A stretch of DNA of 24,930 bases from Larix sibirica (taxonomy: Eukaryota; Streptophyta; Pinopsida; Pinales; Pinaceae). Of the stretch, positions 10,100 to 20,177 are shown in pieces. The position numbers and the translations under genes are program-made. The notes under the pieces are model-generated. The model saw only the letters and a program-made list of their open reading frames with translations. It was not told where the DNA came from and searched no databases. Each line of letters opens with the position of its first letter. Within the stretch, counting starts at the first letter, position 1. The stretch spans positions 1 through 24,930 of the forward strand of contig NWUY0300006708.1 in NCBI GenBank assembly GCA_004151065.3, in the 5' to 3' direction.

Positions 10100-11145
10100 G
10101 AATGCCAGCGAGGAAATATTGGTTGGCCAAACAAAAAGAGAATATCTGAACCACAGATCCTCCAGTGCTTCTGAGACTATTTCAGAGGAAGTAAAGTTGG
10201 AAAATTATTGCAATTTGCAGCATCAAATGACAGTAGCCGCATTCAATTGAAAAAGATGGCCAAAGACGAGCATGATCAGATTGATCTGCTAAATTCAAAA
10301 TGAGAGCCGCTAAATCATGTCTTAGAAGATACAAACCAAATAAAAAAGGCTATTTCAACAGCAGTTACTAAATTAGATAAAAGGATGGAAGTCTTAGGCA
10401 GGGTGCTTACCCAGGCACGAAGAGCATCAGATTGGGTTGTGATTTTCGTCTTACTGAGAGGCCTCTTTATCTATAAGCAAGCAAGAGTCCTCTCTATTTT
10501 TAATAGGGGAAGGGGCAACTGCCATCTTTTAAGGAGGAAATGAAGCATTATAGAGCCGTTTTTATGAAGAGGGCAGAGAAGTGTTTTTTCAGAGATGGAG
10601 GGACCTTTAAACAGCGTGAATATGGAGACAAGACTGACCCATCATTCTTATTAACAAACTTCACAACCACAAGATAGGGGATAAATGAGACCATACCTGT
10701 GTTCAACAGTAGGTTCATCGGATCTATGATGATACCTGTGTTCAACAGTAGGTTCATCGGATCTATGATGAGAATACCAGAAGGGCTTAAACCTAGTGAA
10801 AACCTCTACCTAGTCTACAATATTTCAATTAATAATCAATGCAAAGACAGGTTTGTACCTTAGAGATAAAAATCCTGTTGACCTTAGGCATGCCTATGCA
10901 ATTGCTAAAAGATTGAAAATAATATCAGAATGAGTGGCCCTACGAACCATGAAAGATAACGTGGACAGCCTTGTAGGGTTGGTTGAAATGATGCTAGAGG
11001 CTACATAGAATTGTTCAAGTGCTTCTTCTTCTTATATTCCCCAAATGCCTTATCCCCAAGATAAGGGGAAGAGGCCATTCCAGAGACAAAAATGGACTGA
11101 GGGAAGGAACCTGATTGGCCTCAGAATAAACCTATAACTTGGAAA
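10100..11145 (+). pseudogene. Ty3/gypsy-like gag pseudogene
   Basis: Retroelement Gag would form the particle that packages element RNA. The plus-strand reading can be followed across several stops and frame changes. A charged, coiled-coil-like N-terminal stretch lies near 10200-10440 and includes NQIKKAISTAVTKLDKRMEV. A capsid-like region at about 10540-10860 contains VFNSRF and MRIPEGLKPSENLYLV. After a frameshift near 10860 it continues as LRDKNPVDLRHAYAIAKRLK, then a basic tail with GKRPFQRQKW near 11070. The order FNxRF, then IPxxLKP, then LRDKxPxxLxxAxxxA is typical of plant Ty3/gypsy Gag. Stops include TAG near 10676 and TGA near 10932. The copy is old and not functional. No reverse transcriptase or integrase follows. 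Confidence 0.65.
10693..10770 (+). repeat. 39-bp perfect tandem duplication inside gag
   Basis: Positions 10693-10731 are repeated exactly at 10732-10770. Since 39 is a multiple of three, the repeat adds 13 residues (IPVFNSRFIGSMM twice) to the Gag reading without shifting its frame. It sits in the conserved FNxRF segment, which normally occurs once. Confidence 0.93.
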
Positions 11146-11150
11146 AACCA

Positions 11151-11400
11151 GATGCTCTCTTCGCTAATGACCGAGATAGAGCAATCTGATTGGTATGATG
11201 CATGTTCTATGCCCCACATTCCCCAACTATCTATGGTTGGGGGACAGTAACAACCATTCCAAAGAGTTGGAAACACCTGATCCTCTCTCTGCTAATATTA
11301 ATGAACTGCACGAGACAGAGCAATCTGACTTGTATAATGCATGTTATATGCCTCACACTCCCCGACTATCTATCGTTGGGCCCTTGTTACTGCTCTGTAA
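11151..11400. repeat. Diverged tandem duplication of about 130 bases
   Basis: The unit starting gatgctctcttcgctaatg at 11151 is repeated, with substitutions and small indels, from 11279 (gatcctctctctgctaat). Shared landmarks include agagcaatctga and the later words ctatctat and gttggg. It lies just after gag in the retroelement remnant. Confidence 0.75.
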
Positions 11401-11640
11401 GAGGAAATTGGAGAGGAGGAATTGTATAATGAAAATAAATCCACTTATATGCTAGATTGTGCTGATTCTTACTATCCACAGTGGCTGCAGTTTTGAAGAA
11501 GAGGTCAAAATAGTTAATGCTTATGAACTCCGAGCTAATTACTTTACCCATCTGAGTGAGGAGGATTAAGGTAACCAAGGGAAAGAGACCCGTGGACATT
11601 AAAATTCTGACAGAAGTTGTTTTTGCTCAAGTTGAAACTT

Positions 11641-12950
11641 GAAAGTGATTGTGTCATAAGTAAGGGATCTTGCTTGAAGCAAGAAAGAATATTCTAGAGA
11701 GTAAATCTTCGCCTCGAAAGGCCAAGGCCCCTGCTGGTGTCCCTCCACTCACAAAAACTAAGAACAGTGGTTAAAAAAATGGTTATTCATCTACTCGTAA
11801 AAGCAAATCAAAGGGAAAGAAAATAGAAAAGGCTAGAAAAGAAAAATAGAAAATAGACCTGTAGGACAAGTAAATAAATGAGAAAAAGAATGAACCTCCA
11901 TAGAAACCAAATTACGAGTTCCCGGACCATGCACTGATCAACAAGGTTCACATACCCGCAAACAGAACTGGTGATGCCTGCTCTATCCTAACATCTATAA
12001 TTCTTGGTCTTGATGAAATAAATTTTCCTGTGGATATGCCTCTTCCCAAGTATCAAATCATTGATGGCTAATACCATGACCTGAGCCAGCTCAAAATCAC
12101 TGTCTCTGGAACTCATGAAAATTCCTTGGTATGGGGAAATGACATTCAAATATCTCAGAGCCAGAAGTAAACCATAGTTGAACAAGGAACCAAGAAGGTC
12201 AGTGTTGCTGCTTGTAATGAGGAAGAAGGAGAAAATATAAGAGGTCTACCTAGTAACTGCCCCGTTTGAGAGTCTTGTGAAAGTGATTATGTCAGAGGGG
12301 GATGATGCCTGAAGCAAGAAAGAGTATTCTACAGAGCAAAGCTTCCCCTTGAAAAGCGAAGCCCCTTGTTGGTGTCCCTCCACTCACAAAAACTAAAACA
12401 ATGGTTATTTATCTACCCCTAAAAACAAATCAGGCATGCCCTTGTTTACAAGTGTTGGAGCACCTGCAGATAAAAAGGGAGAGAAAAGAAAAGACAAGAG
12501 AAGAGAGAAAATAGACCTGCAGGACAAGTAGATAAAGGAGAAAAAGAATGAACCTCCATAGAAGCCAAACTAAGAGTGCCATGACCATGCACTAATAAAA
12601 ATGGTTCCCATAGCAACAAACAAAACTGGTGATGTTATCTCTAGCCTAACTACTATGATTCCTGGTCCTGATGAAATAACTTTGCCTGTGGATACGCCTT
12701 TTCCCATATATCAAACAATGGATGGCTACTATCCTGGGCCAACTCAAAATCACTATATCTCCTCTGGAACTCGTGAGAATCCCTGAGAATGGGGAAATGA
12801 CATTCAGATATCTCAGAGCCAGAAGTGAACTAGAGCCAGAACTGAATTATAGCTGAGAAAGGAACCAAGGAGGACGGTGTTACTGCTTGTAATGAAGAAG
12901 GGGAAAATATAAAAGTTCTACCTAGGAACTGCCCTGGTTAAGGGTCAGAT
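11641..12950. repeat. Two tandem units of about 640-670 bases in the retroelement remnant
   Basis: Unit A (11641-12278) and unit B (12279-about 12950) align along their whole length. Both begin gaaagtgatt, share tggtgtccctccactcacaa, share a segment reading DEI..PVD.P.P.YQ..DG in the plus direction, and end near ctacctag.aactgccc. The offset grows from 638 to about 672 through indels. Unit B retains a clean open stretch at 12601-12786. The copies differ at many positions, so the duplication is old. The encoded protein region is not identified; it lies between gag and a weak protease-like stretch. Confidence 0.8.
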
Positions 12951-13240
12951 TGATGTAGACCCATTTTACAATGATAACAAATTATTGCACAATTGAGTGC
13001 ATGAATCAGGTGCCTCAAAAATCATCATGTCTTTAGAGGGGTATTGAATCCATTAGATCGAAAGCTGACCAAGGCATATGCTATGCAATGGATTAGAGGG
13101 AGGTGCCTATTATTGTAGTCAAGTCCGTCACAGTCCAATTTGCCCTACCTGGGAAAGTCAAGTCTTTGTTAATGTGGATTTTAATTGGGGAGATGTTAAG
13201 TCTTTCTTAGTATATAAAAGATATAAAATCAATGGAGTTT
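12950..13240 (+). pseudogene. Weak retroviral-type aspartic protease-like remnant
   Basis: The plus strand gives a broken reading with ESGASKIIMSLEGVLN near 13004-13050, after which the frame shifts and continues as PIIVVKSVTVQFALPGKVK. The E-SGAS segment resembles the D-S/T-G-A active-site loop of retroelement proteases, with the catalytic Asp apparently replaced. Its position after gag is as expected for a gag-pol element. The similarity is short and several frame changes are needed, so the call is tentative. Confidence 0.3.
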
Positions 13241-13306
13241 TTTAATCTAATGTTTTTTAGTATATAAAAGATATAAAGTCAATGGAGTTGTGATTTAATG
13301 GTTAGA
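13207..13306. repeat. 50-bp tandem repeat, 2 units
   Basis: The word ttagtatataaaagatataa at 13207 recurs at 13257. The first 33 bases of the units are almost identical and the remainder has diverged. It marks the right edge of the retroelement remnant. Confidence 0.75.
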
Positions 13307-13309
13307 TAG

Positions 13310-14268
13310 ATCAACATTTTATATGATAATAAGTGAGATAAAGCTTAAATATAAATAAAATTCAAATTTCATAATAATAAAAATATAATATTATGATGTA
13401 AATAAAAATAAGGTAGGTTATTGATAATAATATTTAAATGTTATTTTTATTTGATATTTATTTGTTATATATGAGATTATTCTGGATTACATTATACTTA
13501 AGCACTCTATACATCTGCTCTTTGTTATGATCATAGATTATGGCAAATGTTTGAGATCTACATCCAGGATGTTGTTTCCCATGATACCTAGTAAAATCAA
13601 ATGCAAATGATATACAGAAATACAAAATAAAACATATAAACTAATAAAACAAAACAAAAACAAAATTAAAAATGTTAACTCTTCTATAATATAATATAAT
13701 ATTTTCAAAAAGATAAATTAGCATACTATAAGTGCTTAGGTAACAATTACATGCTAATAATTAAGAGTAGCCTTATTTATCTCACAATCTCTATGTAATT
13801 AACATAATAAATTCACTAAAAGAAAACAAGAAATGTGAAAATACCTGCATACCATTATATTACATTTATAATACTTCTAATTTGTTAGCACTTTTTTGTA
13901 ATGCCAATTCCAATCTTGATAAATAATACTTAAAACCATATATATATATAAACAAACTACAACACAGACAATAATATAATAATATTAATATATTGATTGT
14001 GCGAATTCTGTGTAATGAAATGAACCAACCATTAATAAATGTAATATGAAATGAAAATAGAACAATGAACAAAATAACAAAATAGAACACAAAAGAAACT
14101 CTATATCAATGAATCAATACAAACTCTACTAACCCTAGATACAAGTTTGATTTAACCATTTATCAAAACCTCTGCATTCCTTCAGAAAAGGAAATACAAT
14201 ATGACATACACAACCTTCAACAAACAACTGTTGAAACTCCAAGTGGACAGAGTAATTTCTAAGGATTT
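13310..14268. other. Very AT-rich sequence without genes
   Basis: Long A/T runs, a short TA microsatellite near 13940 and scattered poly-A tracts are present. No open frame here looks coding. The stretch ends at the N at 14269. Confidence 0.6.
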
Positions 14269-14269
14269 N
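14269..14269. other. Single unresolved base (N) at the start of copy 2
   Basis: The base is reported as n. Copy 2 of the 4.5-kb duplication begins at the next base (14270 corresponds to 3724). Sequence left of the N has no counterpart left of 3724. A contig join or gap closure with an arbitrary one-base filler is a natural reading. Confidence 0.95.
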
Positions 14270-17200
14270 AACTTCTTGGCATTTCCAGTTCACATCTAGT
14301 CTTTGTGAGCACATAGTGTGTTTGTTGTGTGTTATTGTTGCGCAAGAGGGTTCGACCGACCCACCCTTGCGCCACTGAAGGAGGGTCAACCCCCAACAAT
14401 CATTATGACCCCTTGCTCGGGGCTGAACTCCTTCCAACACCTGCTAGATCGATGTGTCTAATCTTATGTTATATTTAGGATGTCAGCCTCATGGCCACGT
14501 CTTTGTTTATTGTTCTTTACATTATCATGGACACTTGTATGGTTTATGACTCTATTTTAATGCCAAGGTGCTAAGTTTTGTTGTTGAAAATATTTTGATG
14601 TAAACCCAACTGATTTTGATTGTGCTTGTGGTGGTTACTTAAGCAGCTCAAATGTTTATAAAAATCCATGTACATCTCCTGTTCAGATTAATAGTTAAAG
14701 GAAGCATTTTATCATAAGGAATGATAATAACTAAGTTACCAGGATTCAGATACAGATACAGAGCCACAAGACTTTTGAAAAGCCAGGAACCAGATATGGC
14801 AGGGAAACTGCAAATACAAAATATTAAAACATATTTATAATTTACAAAAAAAACAAATTTAATAATTTAGAGACAAACAACTCTGTCCCTATCATATACA
14901 AAATTTGTTGTGACTCCTTGAAAACCCATTTCAAAGTTGAATGGTACTCAAACCCAAACCAAGATTCACAACTGCACCTACATCTTTGAACCCCAGTAAA
15001 TAGAATCTTTTGTTAAGAACCAGCTTTGAAACACAGGGATGGGAATCTGGAGACATCTTTGAAATCAAGTTTACTGTTTGGTGTAGGAAGGTGTTGAAAC
15101 ATGTACTCCAGAATTGGGAGTTGCTAGAATAATTAGAAGACAATTTATAAGAATGCTCAAGTTGTTATTCTGGATAACATTCACAGAAAATATTTGCCAT
15201 TAGAGGCATAAGCATAAAAAGTGTGCAGTGACATAGATCCAATTCAGTGGTTACTTAGGGCCACATTCATTATAGGGTACACTTTATCATGGGGTGTGAA
15301 GTAGGGCCAACCTCATAAAAAATTGCCTGAGTAAGCAGGAAAGCATGGAAAGCATGGAAAGGAAAAATGAACTCAGAACCAGGAGAGCAGTTAAGGAAGA
15401 ATGAACTCAGAAATGGAAATGAAGAATGAATAAACACAAAATGACCTACCTACCTATAGTCCTCACAAACATTGAACTTCCACAATCTGTAGATGATGGA
15501 TGAACCTGTCTGCAGTACCCATCTTTTGTATTCTGCAATGGGGGAATCAGTCTCCTTGTAGAGTATGTGTGGGGTTTATGGTTTTAAGCAGTTAGAGTTT
15601 TGGCCATTTGGGGCCCTTTTGCATTAAAAATACCTTTGACTGGGAAACCATGGTCAAAACAGCCCCAGAAAAATCAGGAAGTCAGGATCCTTTTCATGGG
15701 GGCAGGATGCATTTCCTTCTCCATGGGATCCAGTTCCAGATTGGATCCTCAAAATGATTCAAATGAGGACTTTAGGGTTTGATGACCATATTTACACAAC
15801 TGACTCAAACATAGGACCTGCCATGAAAGAAAATTGATGTTTTAAAAATGGAAAAGATTGGCTTTTTAACACCTTGTATGTCACATTTTTTATTTCCATG
15901 GGCCGCACCCATACATCCCCAGGATGTTCCTGACACAATAGAGAGGTCCAAGCAATGTAGAAATGATACCCCTCGTGTTTTAAGGATGCCACAGAAAGTG
16001 AGGACACATACCCAAGTGCCCCTTTGGCAAGAGAGGCAGGAAAAGCATTCCCCCAACATAGGGTATGTGTCCCTGTAAAACAGTGACTTTTTTATGAGAA
16101 TGTGCTCATCTCCATTGCAAGGAAAGCTCCCCTACGTAGTAGTTTCACTGCTGTGAATCAAATAAAATAGCTAATGCATCAGCCATGCAATCTTAAGATA
16201 ATTACATGAAACAGTTAATCTGGGTTAAGGCAAGAGAAGCCAAAAAGACAAAACAAGCAGATCCCTTCTTACACTTCCTTGCAATTGCCAGTGTGGTCTC
16301 ATCAACATCCTGCTTCGCAAAGGAAAAAAATTGTAAAATTGTTGCATAAATACAAACTATACGATAAAGATATTTACTATTGCCACTGACTTATAGTCTA
16401 TAGCAACTACAGAAATTGGTGTATTTGACATTAACCTTTAGTAACTGAACTTCTAATTAGTTGTCATGACTCATAATACTTTGCCAAGATTCCCATCAGT
16501 CCACGGGCATCGAATATGTAGTCTGTCTTAATATGGTGTTAGGGTGACATGTAAAAACAATGTCGTCAGACGCCATGCACCTTCTTTGCAGTTGAGAATG
16601 CATGATAATAAATATACATTTTGTACAGTAGCTCCAGCTGCCTGAAGGAGGTGTGGGCAATTTATTAAGCTTGTAAAAAGGTGTGATTACGCTATGGATG
16701 AAATACTGAAAAAAGTTCCAGCAGAAACTACAAAAAGAAAAACACAGGTTCAACATACTCTTAACATGTTAAAAAATTAGTGCAATTTAATCTACAGTAA
16801 ACAATGGAAATTTTCAGATATTAGATTCAAAAAAGTAGTTTTCAAATTTTCATTAATAACAAATATCTTCCAGGAAAAAAGGACTCAAAAGTGCAACTCA
16901 GATATATGATGTCAGATGCACCACCTAAAAGGCAACTAGCGCCATTGACAGTCATGGTTGAACTTAATTCCATTTGACAATATTGAGTGCTAATTTAAAA
17001 AAAAACAATTAAGGTTCTTATTGTATATATATGCTAGATTGGCTGCTTTGAACACATTAGTTAACAAAGTTTTATCAGTTGAACATCAACTTATTTAATG
17101 CAGCAGTTCACCGATATGTGGCACTCCCTTGATCAGCCATTCAAAGATGAAATACATTTTATGAAGTTAATTTTGATATACATTTCCAATATAAAACACA

Positions 17201-18773
17201 AATGTTCTAACAGCAACGACTGATGACATATGGAAACACTGAGTTATAATCTGTACTTGACCAGATAAAAGCCAATTATCATTAGCAGAGGTTTTTTACT
17301 AAGTAACTTATCACGGATATTAAAGCTTCAAGGAGACAATTACATCATGGCTGACTTGAACTGGCATCTTACAATTCCTCTGTTAATGACATATCTACTC
17401 AGCTACTGAAGGACACTCGGGTAAAACTGTGCTTAGAGGGGTAAAATCAAGCTATCTGAATTAAGTAGTTTCTGCCAATATACACTGAAATAGAGACCAA
17501 CAATTTCAGAAAAAATACTTGTGGAATAAACCCATAGCCCTTAACAAGATCTGGGCCACCTTGGACAAGATAAATTAAAAAAGTCCATAGTTGAAACTTA
17601 TTCATTTCACAGAGATTTCCGCTAACCTATTATGTTAAGTTTAAATTCAGTAGAAATTTAGGGCCGCATTGCATAAACGGATAAATCAGAGTATATATTG
17701 CATTGCTTTATTTTTCTGCACAGCATTCTACTAAAGATATCGGTTAACTTTTAAATACCAAGGTTAAAGTCTAACAAGTTTGACTAAAATTCAAAATTGT
17801 CAGTTTTGTGATCTACGCTAAGAAAAATTAGCTTACCTTTAAGATACTCTGACGAAAACTCAAATTGATTTACTGTAACTGAGTACAAAGCGCATAGCAT
17901 CCCTAAATCCTGAAGACTTTATCTTAAAAAACTTTTGAAATATTTCTGAGCAATATATTCGAGCATAGTTTAATATATGCAATTAATATTATTTTATTTT
18001 AATCGGTGTGAAAGATCAAGTTGTGCAAGGCGGCTCTTTAATAAATCTGGCTGAGTAGAAAGTGTTCCTGCAGATTGCAGTGTGAGCTACAATCATCTTC
18101 TGAGATATTTCAAGAAAATTATTTTAACTTAGCTTTAGTATATTGTACTAAAATATTCCCACTGTATAAAATTAAAATATCAGCCTGTGCAAAGCGGCCT
18201 TTGTTAGCAGAATATAGCATGAAGACTGTGATAAAGATCTACTATATTTCCTGGAAATTTTAGAGTGATCTATATGCATCTTCTCAGGTACTTTTTAAAA
18301 ATTATTTGAACTTGCTTTAACATATTCTGACTAAATTTATCATACTTTAATTGAATTCAGATAATAGCCTGTACAGAGCCGCCCTTTGCGAACAGAATCT
18401 AGCTTGAGGGCTATGGTAAAAAGCTAGTATATTCAAATATGTCACTCAGGAACACCTTAACTGTGTTAATCCCTTCAGGTTTGTGTGGAAAGAGAGCGGG
18501 GATTTTGAATCGAGATTCTCAAGAATAGAATCGAAGATTTAAATAGTTAAAGAACAGCTCGAATCTTATCATCTTGAACCATACAGGTATACTCAGGACA
18601 AAAAAGGACTCCCGACCTCTTCTGTGACAGAGGAATGGAGCTTTGCTGAGCATTCCACTAATATATTTAAGACCCTAGACTTCGGGTTTAAAGATACAAA
18701 ACTAAAAGCGTTACTGGCAAAACTGAAACACAAACCTCTCAGAAAAACAAGAAAGGAAAAGAAATCCCGTACT
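14270..18773 (-). repeat. Copy 2 of the 4.5-kb duplication: intron 1 of the ARG1-like gene
   Basis: Apart from the shared last exon base at 18773, this is the 5' part of the first intron on the minus strand. The donor GTACGGG lies immediately after exon 1 (GT at 18772-18771). No second exon with the J-domain HPD motif was found down to 14270, so the intron is at least 4.5 kb long, or the downstream gene is missing from this assembly. The intron contains the diverged 164-184-base repeat array and the double hairpin described for copy 1. Confidence 0.85.
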
Positions 18774-18909
18774 TTAAAGCCATCTTACGGTAAGAGGACT
18801 TGATCTCTTGATCAGATGCGTCACGAGAGACTCCCAACACCTCATACGGATCTCGTCGAAAATCGTCCACTCCATTTTCTCCTCTAAAGGCACCCGAAGC
18901 ACCAGGCAT
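18773..18909 (-). CDS. ARG1-like: First coding exon of an ARG1/ARL2-like DnaJ protein (partial gene)
   Basis: The exon encodes 45 full codons plus two bases. The ATG is at 18909-18907; an in-frame leader extends further upstream but has no earlier ATG nearby. The product begins [10 protein letters not shown] and then has [20 protein letters not shown] followed by SSYRKMALK. This is helices I and II of a J domain in the specific form found in plant ARG1 (Altered Response to Gravity) and its ARL paralogues, peripheral-membrane J proteins involved in gravity signalling through PIN auxin-transporter trafficking. The exon ends ...TTAAA before GTACGGG, so a Lys codon is split in phase 2. The HPD motif that stimulates Hsp70 would be in exon 2, which is not in the window. 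Members of this family are about 410-440 residues long, so only about a tenth is here. The exon is undamaged. Which paralogue it is cannot be told. Confidence 0.8.
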
Positions 18910-19440
18910 CTTGAACTGGTGCAAATATTCAAGAACAGTATGCTCCGCTGCGAGTTTTCCTTGGCTTACTCAACTAAATAAGCCGACCAGCTCAATCTTC
19001 GATAGCTTTGCCAGCAAAAGACACCGAACTGCCCGAAAAACCTGCGAGAAAGCCCGAATCCGCCTTTTCCCGTAGGTCTTGGTCTCTACTGACAAATAAG
19101 ACCATTCTGCACCGCTTTGAACAGAAAATTGACAATTATTTCACTAGTTTTGCGCAAAATTGCTGGATTTTGCGCCGGTTTCGACGAGAGAGGACAAGGG
19201 ATTTTGCAGATACGGAGGCGGACGGGGTAAAATTAAGGCAACCTGGAGCGCTTCGGGTGCATTAATTTGCCGAAAATGCGTCTACCCAAAGTCGCAGTCG
19301 CAGGGGTTGGAGTCGGCTAAGGATTTAACTTCAGAGCGGGCCAGCCGTAAACCGTTTGAAAAAGGTTGGCCGGGTGCTGGCACTGCCCGGGGAATATAAG
19401 GGAGCAGCCTGGGAAACAGGTGACAATCGGGTGGCAGACC
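18910..19440 (-). promoter_or_regulatory. CpG-rich 5' leader and promoter-like region of the ARG1-like gene
   Basis: CpG is frequent: about 15 in the 150 bases around 19170-19320, while the surrounding intergenic DNA has very few. GC content is also higher. That pattern fits an unmethylated gene 5' end. An AT-rich word (ttatttag on the minus strand, near 18975) could serve as a TATA-like element for the minus-strand gene. Short open frames on both strands here (19008-19265, 19160-19399, 19331-19588) have no recognisable domains and are probably by-products of GC-rich sequence. Part of the region could also serve plus-strand transcription (see 19395). Confidence 0.45.
19395..19400 (+). promoter_or_regulatory. 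Possible plus-strand TATA box
   Basis: The word TATAAG stands in a GC-rich setting (ggggaatataagggagc), as in many plant core promoters. No plus-strand gene is recognised downstream within 700 bases, so this is only a candidate. A divergent transcript or an old LTR promoter are the alternatives. Confidence 0.2.
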
Positions 19441-19444
19441 GGAC

Positions 19445-19997
19445 TCCAAATTCAAAAGAGGAATTAAGAACGAGTTTGAATTGAAAGTTTGTTATTGTTG
19501 TGTTAAATTGAATTATTTTACTTTTTGACCACTCTATGACTTGAAAGCAAAGCGATGTGACGTGTGCTTCGTAAACAACACTAGACAATATAATTTATTT
19601 CACTGGTCGGTGAACGGTATGCACTATAATCCTACCATGAGTTCCGAGGTCTCCCATCAAGATAAGGTGGCTGGAAAAAGACAAGGGGATCTCAGTGCAA
19701 GTTGCTTGATTTGTTTTCATGTGAAAGTTGAAATTTTATTTTATGTTTAATTCTAATTTTATATAATTATAATTTGAAGTGGGTGGTCTTGGTAAAATTA
19801 TTTAATGCGAGAATTTTTATATTATCATTTCATTTTATAAAAGATGTTTTTTTTAAATATATTAGTGTGTGTTTTATAGTTTTTTTTAATGCATATTAAT
19901 GTGAGTGAAAATGATAATTTCAAGGTACTTTTATTGTTTTATGTGTTTTCCTTAAATATGTGTAATGATTCTTTTGTTCAGACAACATTTTCATCAC
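19445..19997. other. AT-rich sequence, no gene recognised
   Basis: The stretch becomes very T-rich after 19740. An open frame at 19541-19750 on the plus strand has no domain-like pattern. I see no other structure. Confidence 0.5.
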
Positions 19998-20177
19998 TCA
20001 ACCAATTTTCAAGGGCCCATTGACCTCAACATTGTATCCACATATAAATGGGACATGTAAAACATAATGAATTAACATTGTTTCTAATTGTATTGGGACA
20101 TGTAAAATGTAAAATATAGTGAATTAACATTGTTTCTAATTATAATTGGACATGTAAAACATAGTGAATTAATATTG
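19998..20177. repeat. Host repeat, copy A left part, with three short internal units
   Basis: The sequence from ttttcaagggcccattgacc onward matches 22514-22640 (ttttctaaaggcctattgac) with substitutions. Within it a 45-52-base unit starting ggacatgtaaaa is present at 20051, 20096 and 20148; the third unit is cut at about 20177 by the DUF4283 insertion and appears to resume at 21235. Confidence 0.65.
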
